Origin: Lachnospiraceae bacterium
GTDB taxonomy: Bacteria > Bacillota > Clostridia > Lachnospirales > Lachnospiraceae
Direction of reading: 5' to 3'
NCBI GenBank assembly: GCA_028689655.1
Contig: JAQVCT010000008.1
Coordinates: 1 to 64,000 of the forward strand
DNA: 64,000 nucleotides
Below are positions 41,704-50,435 of this stretch, piece by piece. Position 1 is the first letter of the stretch, and the number at the start of each line of letters is the position of its first letter. The translations under genes were made by a program, and so were the position numbers. Below the pieces are notes generated by a model that had not been told where the DNA came from, searched no databases, and saw only the letters and a list, made by a program, of their open reading frames with translations.

Positions 41704-43134
41704 TTATGGCACGTAATTACCACGAATATCATCCTCGGGGGGTTCCATTGGATATTTTCCGGTGAAGCATCCCTTGCAGATGTTCAGTCCACCTACCATG
41801 GCCTGCAGGCGGTCGATATCCAGGTATGCCAGGGAATCTGCTCCTATGATCTCTCTGATCTCCTCCACGGATCGATTATAGGCGATCAATTGCTCGCGCG
41901 CGGGTACATCGGTTCCAAAATAGCAGGGCCATAAAAATGGCGGAGAACTTACTCTCATGTGAACTTCCTTCGCACCTGCTTCCCGAAGCATACGCACGAT
42001 TCTGTCACTGGTAGTTCCGCGCACGATGGAATCGTCGATCATAATGACGCGCTTTCCATATACCGCTTCCTTCAGGGCATTGAGTTTTACCTGAACACTG
42101 TTCTCTCTGCTCTTCTGCTTTGGTTTGATGAATGTACGTCCTATATAGGTATTCTTCACAAAAGCCTGCCCATAGGGGATTCCTGATTGAAGAGAATACC
42201 CAAGAGCTGCAACATTTCCAGATTCCGGTACACCCACCACCAAATCGGCATCCACCGGCGAATCCATAGCCAGGTATTTACCAGCCAGGATTCTGGCATT
42301 GTATACACTCTGTCCGTCAATGTAGCTGTCCGGTCTTGCAAAATAAATATATTCGAATACGCATCTTGCATGATCACTCTCTGCGATGCAATGACTGATA
42401 TCTGACTCAATTCCTTTTTCCGAACTGATGGTCACGATCTCTCCCGGCAGTACATCTCTCACAAATTCAGCACCCACCGTATCCAGCGCACAGGACTCCG
42501 ATGTGATAATGTACGCGTTGTCCCGCTTTCCGATACACAGCGGCTTAAATCCAAAAGGATCTCTTGCACCGATGAGTTTTCTGGGGGACATGACGATCAG
42601 GGAATACGCTCCCTTGATCTTCTTCATGGCGTGTCCTACCGCTTCCTCAACAGTCTTGCTGTTCAGACGTTCTCTGGCAATGTGATAAGCGATAACCTCC
42701 GAATCGATGGTGGTCTGAAAGATTGCGCCTGTATACTCCAGCTCATGCCGCAGCTCCGGCGCATTGATCAAATTACCGTTATGAGCAAGACCCAGGGTAC
42801 CTTTCACGTAATTCAGTACCAGGGGCTGTGCATTTTCACGGGTACTGCTCCCCGCCGTAGAGTAACGTACATGACCTACGCCGATATCACCTTTCATCTG
42901 TTCCAGATGTTCCGGTGTAAAAAACTCATTCACCAGTCCCATGTCCTTGGCACTGATGACCTTTCCTTTGGGTCCATTGGTATCAGATACGGCAATACCG
43001 CAGCTCTCCTGACCACGATGCTGTAACGTGAGCAGACCGTAGTATATCAGGGACGCCACATCGCCTCCATCAAAATCATAAGCACCGAATACACCGCACT
43101 CTTCACCTAGTTTGTCTTCCAATTCTGTTTGCAT
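41704..43134 (-). CDS. purF: Amidophosphoribosyltransferase
   Basis: 476 residues. Cys13 in EECGVFGAY would become the N-terminal nucleophile of the glutaminase domain after removal of a 12-residue propeptide. The PRPP-binding site is VIMIDDSIVRGTTSDR. C-terminal cysteines (ICKGCFTG plus others) are the usual ligands for the regulatory Fe-S cluster of this class. It makes phosphoribosylamine from PRPP and glutamine, the committed step of purine synthesis. It lies 84 bp downstream of purC and is probably co-transcribed. Confidence 0.96.
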   Translation of the reverse strand: MQTELEDKLGEECGVFGAYDFDGGDVASLIYYGLLTLQHRGQESCGIAVSDTNGPKGKVISAKDMGLVNEFFTPEHLEQMKGDIGVGHVRYSTAGSSTRENAQPLVLNYVKGTLGLAHNGNLINAPELRHELEYTGAIFQTTIDSEVIAYHIARERLNSKTVEEAVGHAMKKIKGAYSLIVMSPRKLIGARDPFGFKPLCIGKRDNAYIITSESCALDTVGAEFVRDVLPGEIVTISSEKGIESDISHCIAESDHARCVFEYIYFARPDSYIDGQSVYNARILAGKYLAMDSPVDADLVVGVPESGNVAALGYSLQSGIPYGQAFVKNTYIGRTFIKPKQKSRENSVQVKLNALKEAVYGKRVIMIDDSIVRGTTSDRIVRMLREAGAKEVHMRVSSPPFLWPCYFGTDVPAREQLIAYNRSVEEIREIIGADSLAYLDIDRLQAMVGGLNICKGCFTGKYPMEPPEDDIRGNYVP

Positions 43135-43218
43135 ATTATATCCTCTGTCTTATGAACATCCGCCCATCCTGCATTCGCTGCGGAAACATCTGCCATTATA
43201 AATGGTATGACTTCTAAT

Positions 43219-43923
43219 CTATAATCCCAGGCGCTTGAATACTTCGTTGTATGCCTCTTCCACATTTCCCATATCACGACGGAAACGATCTTTATCTAAT
43301 TTTTCATTGGTGTGAACATCCCATAATCTACAGGTATCCGGTGATGTCTCGTCAGCCAGGATGATCTGTCCTTTGTATCTGCCGAACTCGATCTTGAAGT
43401 CAATTAATTTGATATCTGCCTGTAAGAAGTATTGTTTCAGTACATCATTTACCTTGAATGCATATTTCTTAATGGTCTCGATCTCTTCCCATGTAGCAAG
43501 TCCCAGGGCTACTGCGAAATAAGAATTGATCAGGGGATCGCCCAAATCGTCATTTTTGTAACTGAATTCTATTGTTGGTTCTGTGAAGTTCGTACCTTCC
43601 TCCACGCCCAGTCTCTTGGAAAAGCTGCCTGCTGCAACGTTACGGATAATCACTTCCAATGGAACAATCTCCACCTTTTTAACGGCTGTTTCACGGTCAC
43701 TCAGTTCCTCGATCAAGTGTGTGGGAACACCTTCTTTTTCCAGCATGGCAAATACACGATTGCTCATCTTGTTATTGATAACGCCCTTGCCTACGATGGT
43801 TCCTTTTTTTAATCCGTTGAAAGCTGTTGCATCATCTTTGTAGTCCACGATCAATACATCGGGGTCCTCCGTTGTAAATACTTTTTTTGCTTTTCCTTCA
43901 TACAATAAATCCAGTTTCTTCAT
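43219..43923 (-). CDS. purC: Phosphoribosylaminoimidazole-succinocarboxamide synthase
   Basis: 234 residues. It has the SAICAR synthetase motifs [19 protein letters not shown], the [13 protein letters not shown] loop and the [10 protein letters not shown] segment. It joins aspartate to CAIR using ATP; purB then removes fumarate. It is the first gene of the purC-purF-purB stretch. The ATG follows AGGGTGAGAAACA. A promoter with a TATAAT box is at 44023-44051. Confidence 0.96.
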   Translation of the reverse strand: MKKLDLLYEGKAKKVFTTEDPDVLIVDYKDDATAFNGLKKGTIVGKGVINNKMSNRVFAMLEKEGVPTHLIEELSDRETAVKKVEIVPLEVIIRNVAAGSFSKRLGVEEGTNFTEPTIEFSYKNDDLGDPLINSYFAVALGLATWEEIETIKKYAFKVNDVLKQYFLQADIKLIDFKIEFGRYKGQIILADETSPDTCRLWDVHTNEKLDKDRFRRDMGNVEEAYNEVFKRLGL

Positions 43924-44002
43924 TGTTTCTCACCCTGTACCTTTCATAAAATCATTTTTGATTTGAAAATACTTGTTTCACAATTACATTTTAACTGTTT
44001 GG

Positions 44003-44051
44003 TTACTTCGTAATCTGGTCATATTATACCTTACCGTTTTTCATAAATCAA
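44003..44051 (-). promoter_or_regulatory. purC promoter and repeated leader
   Basis: On the minus strand TTGATT (44046-44051), a 17-bp spacer and TATAAT (44023-44028). The next bases ATGACCAGATTAC continue a 28-bp block that also carries the -10 box of the yesM-like gene (33203-33230), differing at one base. GGTTACTTCGTAATC can form a short stem with a three-base loop. No purine riboswitch was recognised in the 120-base leader. Confidence 0.65.
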
Positions 44052-44077
44052 CAAACTTCCTTTTTTTCAGAACCATG

Positions 44078-44122
44078 TACAAAAAGTGATAAGAAGAAGA
44101 TTCCTTTTTATCACTTTTTGTA
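44078..44122 (-). terminator. Terminator after the amino-acid ABC operon
   Basis: TACAAAAAGTGATAA at 44078-44092 pairs perfectly with TTATCACTTTTTGTA at 44108-44122. It begins about 60 bp after the ATPase stop and separates that operon from purC. Confidence 0.8.
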
Positions 44123-44180
44123 TTTAATAGGAAAATATCATGTATGTAACTTCTTTATCTCTATATTCTTCCGTCATACC

Positions 44181-44954
44181 TCATTTGCCGAATTTTCCGA
44201 TAAATTCTCTGACTCTTGCATTTCCAGAGGAAAAGATCTCATCCGGGGTTCCCTGCTCCTGAATGATGCCCTGCTCCATGAAAATGATGCGGTCGGATAG
44301 TTCCCTGGCGAACTGCATCTCATGAGTCACGATGATCATGGTCATATGGTCCGATGCCAGTTCCTTGATGACTCTGAGTACTTCTCCAGTGAGTTCCGGG
44401 TCCAGTGCGCTGGTAGGCTCATCGAAGAAGAGGATCTTTGGCTGCAGTGCCAGTGCCCTGGCGATGGATACGCGCTGCTGCTGTCCGCCGGAAAGTTGAT
44501 AAGGGTAAGCCTCCGCCTTATCCTCCAGCCCCAATTGTTTTAACAGCTTATTCGCTCTTTCCATAGCTTCTTTTTTCGATACTTTATCCACGCTCATGGG
44601 CGCATCAATGATATTTTTCAACACATTGTAGTGTGGAAAGAGATTAAAGTTCTGAAATACCAGACCAAAATGCTTATGAATTCGTTTCAGGTCCGCCCTG
44701 GAGGCGTAGACACTGTGGTTTTCCCCACCGTTTTGTTCACTCCATGCCGCCTTCTCATCCAGATAGATCAGTTCTCCGTCATCCATGGTCTCCAGCATGG
44801 TGGCACAGCGTAACAGCGTGGATTTACCGGAGCCGGAGGGACCGATAATAGAGACTACCTCCCCTTCCTTCACCGCGAGAGAAATGTCTTTTAATACCCC
44901 CACACCATCAAAACCTTTTTTCATATGGTTAATTTCCAATAAATTTGCACTCAT
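44181..44954 (-). CDS. Polar amino-acid ABC transporter ATPase
   Basis: 257 residues. Walker A GPSGSGKS, a Q-loop in [11 protein letters not shown], signature LSGGQQQRV, Walker [15 protein letters not shown] and switch VTHEM. Closest in type to GlnQ/ArtP-family importers. An insert of about 20 residues ([19 protein letters not shown]) follows the first strands, as in some clostridial relatives. Last gene of an importer operon with the permease (119 bp upstream) and binding protein. Confidence 0.93.
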   Translation of the reverse strand: MSANLLEINHMKKGFDGVGVLKDISLAVKEGEVVSIIGPSGSGKSTLLRCATMLETMDDGELIYLDEKAAWSEQNGGENHSVYASRADLKRIHKHFGLVFQNFNLFPHYNVLKNIIDAPMSVDKVSKKEAMERANKLLKQLGLEDKAEAYPYQLSGGQQQRVSIARALALQPKILFFDEPTSALDPELTGEVLRVIKELASDHMTMIIVTHEMQFARELSDRIIFMEQGIIQEQGTPDEIFSSGNARVREFIGKFGK

Positions 44955-45073
44955 ATATGTAACTCCTCTGCACCATCTTCCACTGTATCATCAATGTTCC
45001 ATCAGCTATTTTTATATATAAATCTAATAGGTTCCTATTCTCGGGTCATAAAATACTATACAAATAGTTATTA

Positions 45074-45724
45074 CTATCTATAGTAGCTCAGTCTCTTCTC
45101 TATATATTCCATAGCGGTGGCCACCACAAGATTGAATACAAAGTAGAAGATGGCTGCCACGATAAACGGTACCATGGTGGTCTGCGCCGCTGCGATTGCC
45201 TTTGCGGTGGTGAACATCTCGGAAACAGCAATGACCATGGCAAGGCTTGTGTCCTTTACCAGGGTAATGACTTCGTTGGTGATGGGGGGCAGGATTCTCT
45301 TGATGACCTGTGGCAGGATGATCTTGGCGAAGGTCTGTGCCTTGCTGTAACCTAACACCTTACATGCCTCATATTGTCCCACAGGCATAGACTCGATTCC
45401 AGATCGGTAGATCTCTGCAAAGTATGCCGCATAATTCAGTACAAACCCAATGATCACCGCTGTAAAACGGTACGCTGCACTGATTTTCATACCAAAGATA
45501 TAATAGGGTCCAAAATAGACCACCATCAACTGCAGCATCAATGGTGTACCTCTCATGATGGAGATATATCCCTTTGTGATCCACCTTACTGCACTGTTCT
45601 TTGACATACGTCCAAAGGATACCACCAATCCCAATGGCAGCGAAAATAACAACGTCAATAAGAATATCTCCGTCGATGTGATCATTCCGCTTCCTAATTG
45701 TGTTAACATCTTACCTATGTCCAT
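45074..45724 (-). CDS. Amino-acid ABC transporter permease
   Basis: 216 residues from the ATG at 45724 (MDIGKMLTQLGSGM), chosen because the 45-residue in-frame extension upstream lies in repeated, hairpin-rich DNA and has no family similarity. GTGGAGGATAGG is 11 bases before. About five membrane helices; the HisMQ-family coupling loop is QYEACKVLGYSKAQTFAKIILPQ. It forms a homodimeric channel energised by the ATPase downstream and fed by the lipoprotein upstream. The gap to the binding-protein gene is unusually long (331 bp) because of the MITE insertion. Confidence 0.92.
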   Translation of the reverse strand: MDIGKMLTQLGSGMITSTEIFLLTLLFSLPLGLVVSFGRMSKNSAVRWITKGYISIMRGTPLMLQLMVVYFGPYYIFGMKISAAYRFTAVIIGFVLNYAAYFAEIYRSGIESMPVGQYEACKVLGYSKAQTFAKIILPQVIKRILPPITNEVITLVKDTSLAMVIAVSEMFTTAKAIAAAQTTMVPFIVAAIFYFVFNLVVATAMEYIEKRLSYYR

Positions 45725-45745
45725 CGTAATCCTATCCTCCACATT

Positions 45746-45854
45746 ATCAGGTGCTTCCTTATTAATTGTCTGCAATCTCTGATTGTAGACCTGCGCACCA
45801 TCAGGTGCTTCCTTAGCATAAACCAAGACAAGGCAGGTTTGCCCCGCCTGCCTT
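45746..45854. repeat. Hairpin repeat block between binding protein and permease
   Basis: ATCAGGTGCTTCCTTA occurs at 45746-45761 and 45800-45815. Between them GTCTGCAATC-TCT-GATTGTAGAC (45768-45790) forms a stem with a three-base loop and resembles the TCTGCAGTC-TAT-GACTGTAGA stem at 18067-18087. AAGGCAGG (45830-45837) pairs with CCTGCCTT (45847-45854). The block could reduce transcription into the permease and ATPase genes. Confidence 0.65.
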
Positions 45855-45868
45855 TTCATTCATATATT

Positions 45869-46021
45869 GTAACTATTCAGGACCCCATGCACAAAATCGC
45901 TTCTTCGAAGCTTTCCTTTTGCTTATGTGGTTACTTCGCCAAATAAATTCACAAAAATCAGCTCACTCATGCAAGCATGACTCGCATATTTTTATGAATT
46001 TGCTTGGCTCTGAATAGTTAC
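45869..46021 (-). mobile_element. MITE-like element, copy B (153 bp)
   Basis: Same 153-bp element as at 24394-24546, in opposite orientation. It begins GTAACTATTCAG and ends CTGAATAGTTAC, a perfect 12-bp terminal inverted repeat. It is flanked by CATATATT on both sides (45861-45868 and 46022-46029), an exact 8-bp target-site duplication. It sits 34 bp after the binding-protein stop within a transport operon. No transposase is encoded, so mobilisation would need one in trans, IS66-like by the GTAA ends. Confidence 0.9.
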
Positions 46022-46055
46022 CATATATTTTCTATGAATACCTATCTGTATACAA

Positions 46056-46937
46056 TTATTTACCCATTGTGACACAATCTGTTAAGCCCCATTTATCAGC
46101 GATCTTAGCGAATGTTCCATCGTCAGCCATGGCGTTTAACTGCTCCTGCACTGCGTCTCTCAATTCTTCATTGCCCAGCAAGAAACCGATGGCATATACT
46201 TCCTTCGATAACGGCTCATCTAAGATCATGAATTTATCCCCGCGGGATGCGATCTGGTAATTGGCTACACCGATATCCATAGCCACTGCATCTGCTGCTC
46301 CTGCCTCCAGATTCATGAATGCGGTATTGTACTCCGGTACCTGGATCAGTTCTCCGAAAGATCCTGCCAGTTCTGCGTTGTCCTCCTCCTGCAAAGCTGC
46401 AAGTGCTGAGGAATCTGCCTGTACATCCACAATCTTGCCTGCAAGATCTGAGGCACTCTTGATGCCTGACTCTGCTCCTACTACGAATACCTGGCTGTTG
46501 TCAATATAAGGATCTGACCATGTGTAGTCATTCTCACGTCCATTGTAGGTAAAGCCATTCCAGATACAATCGATAGATCCTGATGATAATTCCATATCTT
46601 TCGAATCCCAGTCAACTGGCTGTTTTACTAACTCCCAGCCCAGACGGTCACACACTTCCTGTGCAAGATCCAGATCAAATCCAACATACTCGCCATCCTC
46701 ATCCATATAGCCATATGGTGGGAAGTTGGCGTCAAAGCCTACTGTAAATGTTGTCTTATCTGCAAGTCCTGATGTGCTTTCTGTCGCTGTCTCCGTTGCA
46801 GCTGCTTCTGTTGTGGCAGTTACTGCCTCTGTTGCTGCTGTTTCCGGCACTGCTGTCTCCTCTGCTTTGCTTCCACATCCCACAAGTGTTGTGGCAACCA
46901 TGGTAGCTGCACATAATAATGCAATCAATTTCTTCAT
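46056..46937 (-). CDS. Amino-acid ABC transporter substrate-binding lipoprotein
   Basis: 293 residues. Signal peptide with lipobox LVGC (Cys21), then a Thr/Ala/Glu-rich low-complexity linker (about 25-60) and a family 3 binding-protein domain: FTVGFDANFPPYGYMDEDGEYVGFD, GSIDCIWNGFT and TWSDPYIDNSQVF. It captures a polar amino acid outside the cell for the downstream permease. AAAGGAGGAACATATT precedes the ATG. A strong promoter lies immediately upstream at 46986-47014. Confidence 0.94.
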   Translation of the reverse strand: MKKLIALLCAATMVATTLVGCGSKAEETAVPETAATEAVTATTEAAATETATESTSGLADKTTFTVGFDANFPPYGYMDEDGEYVGFDLDLAQEVCDRLGWELVKQPVDWDSKDMELSSGSIDCIWNGFTYNGRENDYTWSDPYIDNSQVFVVGAESGIKSASDLAGKIVDVQADSSALAALQEEDNAELAGSFGELIQVPEYNTAFMNLEAGAADAVAMDIGVANYQIASRGDKFMILDEPLSKEVYAIGFLLGNEELRDAVQEQLNAMADDGTFAKIADKWGLTDCVTMGK

Positions 46938-46985
46938 AATATGTTCCTCCTTTAGTGATTTATCACGCTAAACTAATACTCAAGA

Positions 46986-47014
46986 ATAGTATCATAGCCA
47001 CGGAGGAATGTCAA
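46986..47014 (-). promoter_or_regulatory. Promoter of the amino-acid ABC operon
   Basis: On the minus strand TTGACA (47009-47014), a 17-bp spacer and TACTAT (46986-46991), near consensus for the housekeeping sigma factor. The -35 box overlaps the last codons and stop of the gene at 47011, so two transcription units are packed end to end. Confidence 0.8.
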
Positions 47015-48171
47015 TATTCTGAAACAATGGCCAATATCTCCTGTGCATACTTTGGATAGGTAACCACTAGATCCTTTACCTCCCTATGGGCAGCGTCCGC
47101 GATCTGCTTATTATATTCCATCTGTTTTCGAAGTGCCTGTCTTCTGGTGATGAGGTTATGGCGGATCTCCACCATCTCCTTGTCATCTAACAATGCCTCC
47201 GCCTGACGGATCCATACGGCAGGATCTTTGATATGGTAACTGCTCAGCATGGAAATCAGACCGCCGCTGTAGAAATCCAGTTCCTCATTTGCCTTTTCGA
47301 TCTTTGCCCGTTCTTCACGCTCCACCAGAAATACATCCCAAAGCTCTTTTAAATGCTGTGAACTATCGATGCCATATTTCATATAGTAATAATCCAGCAG
47401 GTTCGTATTGTTTACATAACGTATCTTTACACGGTTCTGAAGCAGGATCAGTTTATTGATGCCCTGCTCCACTTTTTTCTGTTCTCTGGAACTATCCATA
47501 TACTTCACATAGAGATAGGTCAGTGCCAAAGCGCCCAATCCCACCGTAAGCAGATATCCAACCTTCACATTTATGTATAGGGACATCTGTAAGATCAGCA
47601 GGATAATGCATGCCGTCATCATAGCTACCAGAGTGATGATCACAATTCCTCTGGTATTTTCCCTTATATTCCGCAGCTCATTGCGTCGGTAATAGTAGGC
47701 ATGTCTTTCCCCGGACAGACGCTTCAGGTCATTTCGCACCAATTCCTGATATTCCTCTGTATTCTTTAATTTCTCATAGCCCTCCGGCATATCATCCTGT
47801 ATGCGTTCCATGTGCTTGTAATCCGTGTCTGACATGCGATTGCTGCTGGTCTGTATCCTTTTCTGCTCACCTATGATATTGACTACCTTACCTGCCTGTT
47901 CCGCAATCATTTTCTTTTCTTCCAGCGGCAGTGCTTCCACTTCTTCCATATCTGTGAGATAAGAGGTAACCATGGCATATTCCCCTGCAAGTTCATCCGT
48001 TTCCCTGGAGGCTTCCTCGATTTGTTCCAGGCAGCTCCGCACATACTTTTCACGTTCTGCCGGGTTATGCATATCAATATCTTCACGGCGCAGGACTGGA
48101 TTCTCATCCCATTCTGACTCATTGGTTTTCACCGCTTTTTTCCGTTTAAAAAGCCTATTCCAAAACTTCAC
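47011..48171 (-). CDS. Membrane-anchored coiled-coil protein of the DUF5717 operon
   Basis: 386 residues from the GTG at 48171, which has AGGAGGAAAACAG before it; the 19 residues upstream in frame overlap the previous gene. N-terminal basic patch (FWNRLFKRKKAVK), a charged coiled coil (about 40-180), two closely spaced membrane helices near 190-235 (GIVIITLVAMMTACIILLILQ and VGYLLTVGLGALALTYLYV), and a second cytoplasmic coiled coil to the C-terminus. No enzyme motif. Fourth and last large gene of the operon, so it may anchor the other proteins to the membrane. Family not recognised by name. Confidence 0.75.
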   Translation of the reverse strand: MKFWNRLFKRKKAVKTNESEWDENPVLRREDIDMHNPAEREKYVRSCLEQIEEASRETDELAGEYAMVTSYLTDMEEVEALPLEEKKMIAEQAGKVVNIIGEQKRIQTSSNRMSDTDYKHMERIQDDMPEGYEKLKNTEEYQELVRNDLKRLSGERHAYYYRRNELRNIRENTRGIVIITLVAMMTACIILLILQMSLYINVKVGYLLTVGLGALALTYLYVKYMDSSREQKKVEQGINKLILLQNRVKIRYVNNTNLLDYYYMKYGIDSSQHLKELWDVFLVEREERAKIEKANEELDFYSGGLISMLSSYHIKDPAVWIRQAEALLDDKEMVEIRHNLITRRQALRKQMEYNKQIADAAHREVKDLVVTYPKYAQEILAIVSEY

Positions 48172-48182
48172 CTGTTTTCCTC

Positions 48183-49025
48183 CTAGTGATATCCATTGGA
48201 GAGATGCTCCCGATACGCATCCTTCCACTGACTGGTCAACTGTTCTACTGTCTCATAGTACGCATTCATCTTCTGCCCGTTTCTGGACTCCGATAACTGC
48301 TCCAGCCTGTGCTTGTCTTCGCTGTCCTCCCACAGACCATTGAGGTTCTCTATGGTCTTCTCCAACTGGAGGGAGATATCGTAATGCTGTACTTCCTGTG
48401 CCACGAAATCAATGTATTCTTTCTCCGTGAGCAGCATCCGCTTCGCCGCCAGATAGGCGAAAAAGTAATCTTCCTGGGCATCCTCCTGATAGGCTCTCAG
48501 GTATTCCACCGCCGCCATCTGAAAATTATAAAAATGTGCATAGATCGCTGCCATATTGTTGGATATTTTCGCTGACAACTGAATATCATCTGTTCCAAGA
48601 TCTCTTTTCAGCGTGGCGTATTCCCGCAGTGCCACCATGTATTTGCCACTTTTATAATAGAAATCGATGCGGTTCTTTCTCTTCTCCCAGGTATTCATCT
48701 GAGCGTTTTCCACGATTTGCTGCAGGATGCCGTCCAGTTCCTCCGTGGTACAGTAACGGGTATATTGGAACAGCCGTTTCACAAAAACAGTGAACTCCGC
48801 CTTTTCCTGAATACAAGAACTTAGACTTTCTCCAAGCTCCGGCAATTTACATTCCTCCGCAAGCCACCGGGTCAGTTCCACGCACATCAAGTCCTGATCG
48901 ATGAGAACCACATTTTCCCTGATGTAGTAACATAATTCTTCCACAGAGAAAATATGTATTTCCCCACGTTCTATCCAATATGGAGTTAAAGCATATGTGC
49001 CCTGGCACAAGATCAATTTGCTCAC
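48183..49025 (-). CDS. Helical-repeat (TPR-like) protein of the DUF5717 operon
   Basis: 280 residues from the GTG at 49025, with AGGAG seven bases upstream. This GTG overlaps the stop of the second micro-ORF (GTGA), which argues strongly for this start over an upstream ATG lying within the micro-ORF repeat. N-terminal ILCQGTYALTPYWIERGEIHIFSVEELCYYI, then TPR-like helices (SGKYMVALREYATLKRDLG and AAIYAHFYNFQMAAVEYLRAYQ). It has no membrane segment or catalytic motif, so it is probably a scaffold. I recognise no function. It lies 11 bp from the coiled-coil gene. Confidence 0.75.
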   Translation of the reverse strand: MSKLILCQGTYALTPYWIERGEIHIFSVEELCYYIRENVVLIDQDLMCVELTRWLAEECKLPELGESLSSCIQEKAEFTVFVKRLFQYTRYCTTEELDGILQQIVENAQMNTWEKRKNRIDFYYKSGKYMVALREYATLKRDLGTDDIQLSAKISNNMAAIYAHFYNFQMAAVEYLRAYQEDAQEDYFFAYLAAKRMLLTEKEYIDFVAQEVQHYDISLQLEKTIENLNGLWEDSEDKHRLEQLSESRNGQKMNAYYETVEQLTSQWKDAYREHLSNGYH

Positions 49026-49084
49026 TTTTTTTCTCCTATAGTGCATAGCCCGATATCCCCCCAATCGGGCCATTCCTTCGTCAA
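49022..49084 (-). CDS. Micro-ORF 2 (20 codons), EWPDW repeat
   Basis: A TTG-initiated ORF five bases after GGAGG, encoding a 20-residue peptide with the core EWPDWGDIGL. Its TGA stop overlaps the GTG start of the helical-repeat gene. It duplicates micro-ORF 1. The repeated DNA also forms a GCCCGAT/ATCGGGC stem, so a purely structural role is possible, but the ribosome site and overlapping stop favour translation. Confidence 0.55.
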   Translation of the reverse strand: MTKEWPDWGDIGLCTIGEKK

Positions 49085-49086
49085 GT

Positions 49087-49155
49087 TTACCTCCAGCGCA
49101 AGCGCTTCCGTGTACTTAGCCCGATGTCTTCCCAATCGGGCCATTCCCTAGTCAT
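49087..49155 (-). CDS. Micro-ORF 1 (22 codons), EWPDW repeat
   Basis: The ATG overlaps the TGA stop of the DUF5716 gene (ATGA). It encodes a 22-residue peptide with core EWPDWEDIGL and a very basic end (RKRLRWR). Its TAA stop lies within the ribosome site of micro-ORF 2 (GGAGGTAA). The tight chain stop-start-stop-start from 49155 to 49022 is what coupled translation would look like. Differences from micro-ORF 2 in the core are Glu to Gly, a silent Asp codon change, and Ser to Cys just after it. Confidence 0.55.
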   Translation of the reverse strand: MTREWPDWEDIGLSTRKRLRWR

Positions 49156-50420
49156 ATTTCAAAACTGGAGGTCCATTGCTGGCCGCTGGAGGGGTAGATT
49201 TCTCCGAATCCCATATCCTGGCAGTGTACCTGTAGAATATTCTCCCCTGTCATCTGGACTTCCATGTGAATCCTGGTAGTCTTTCGCGGTCTTATGGGCA
49301 TCCCCGATAAAGGCATATCCGCCTTTTTATTCTCATTATCATGAAGGGACGAGATCAGAAGCGAGACCACATTTCCGGAATCCATGAGGAAATCAACTTC
49401 CGCTTTTGTATCGTACCAGTTCTCTCCCGCATCCAGCAGACCATAATAGCGGTCTTCCCCCGCATGTTCCACCTGTATTCCAATGTTGGATTTTAATTTA
49501 TCTTTCCCCAGAAATACATATTCCTGGCTGAGGCTGGAAGGTTTTACCCGTTCCTGTATGGCATAGCAGGCACCTTTGCTATAGAGGTTATTCCCCTGGA
49601 AGACCCTGCGCCCGTTGCACAGATAGCTGATACTTCTCTTATACCACTCTCCCTGGAACTTTTCTCCCACGAGAAATACAGCACTGACAATCCGTTCCCT
49701 GCACAGATCCATGGCGATGGAGAGGAATTTCTCATCCTCCTGCGCTCTGGCATCCTCGTAGATCTTTTCTTCCACATAGGAGACCATGGGCACAGTGTGT
49801 TTATTCACCTCCAGGCAGTAGGTCTTCAGATATCCCTGTGTGAAATCACAGATGCCTGTCTGAAAGCTGCGCAATTCTTCCGGCTGGTTCATAATGTAAT
49901 AAAATGCACTTTCCTCATGGCTCTGAAAAAGGACGGTATCTTTTTTCAGATTCAGATATTCCGTGGCTTTGGTCAGCACCTCCACCATCCTGGCATCCAG
50001 CCGGTCCACCGTGATCATGATCGCCGCAACATTATTCATCGTGGTGACCATACCCAGCATGGAAAAGCTCTTTTTCATATACAATGCCAGTAACTCTACA
50101 GGTTCGATCTGTACCTCCTCCACGGTGATCATCTCGCCGGTCTTTGCCTTTTCTATGAGATGGTCGATAAGGATTCCCTCTCCATTCTCCCCGTTGCGGT
50201 ACGCTTCCCTGCCATAGAACCACTGGTTCACTTCATTTCTTTTACATAATACGGTAGGAATATTGAACTGCTCCTCCCCCGCTATGGTGGATAAGGTGAT
50301 GGGTTCTTCCCCGTTCAGATGGACGATACTGATCTGGGAAAATTCCTCTCCCAGGTCGTATCCTACCACAATTGACTGGCTATTCAGTTTATTTCGAATA
50401 TTTATTTTATCAAAAAACAC
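49152..50420 (-). CDS. DUF5716 protein with Hsp70/actin-like N-terminal domain
   Basis: 422 residues, GTG start at 50420. The N-terminal 300 residues look like an actin/Hsp70-type ATPase fold: VVGYDLGEEFSQISIVHL (phosphate 1-like), later AAIMITVDRLDARMVEVL, FQSHEESAFYYIM and VSAVFLVGEKFQGEWYK. The C-terminal third (VEHAGEDRYYGLLDAGENW to the end) is beta-rich, ending MTGENILQVHCQDMGFGEIYPS, like the DUF5716 C-terminal domain. It is likely an ATP-dependent switch or filament-forming protein. It follows the DUF5717 gene by 15 bp and is coupled to micro-ORF 1. Role unknown. Confidence 0.78.
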   Translation of the reverse strand: MFFDKINIRNKLNSQSIVVGYDLGEEFSQISIVHLNGEEPITLSTIAGEEQFNIPTVLCKRNEVNQWFYGREAYRNGENGEGILIDHLIEKAKTGEMITVEEVQIEPVELLALYMKKSFSMLGMVTTMNNVAAIMITVDRLDARMVEVLTKATEYLNLKKDTVLFQSHEESAFYYIMNQPEELRSFQTGICDFTQGYLKTYCLEVNKHTVPMVSYVEEKIYEDARAQEDEKFLSIAMDLCRERIVSAVFLVGEKFQGEWYKRSISYLCNGRRVFQGNNLYSKGACYAIQERVKPSSLSQEYVFLGKDKLKSNIGIQVEHAGEDRYYGLLDAGENWYDTKAEVDFLMDSGNVVSLLISSLHDNENKKADMPLSGMPIRPRKTTRIHMEVQMTGENILQVHCQDMGFGEIYPSSGQQWTSSFEI

Positions 50421-50435
50421 CTGCGCACCATCCTG

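Noticed and set aside
43924..44060. Purine riboswitch before purC
   Set aside because: No three-way-junction core sequence was recognised; only a short stem and promoter are visible.
49026..49073. ATG start at 49073 for the helical-repeat protein
   Set aside because: The extra residues come from the micro-ORF repeat in another frame; the GTG at 49025 has the proper ribosome site.
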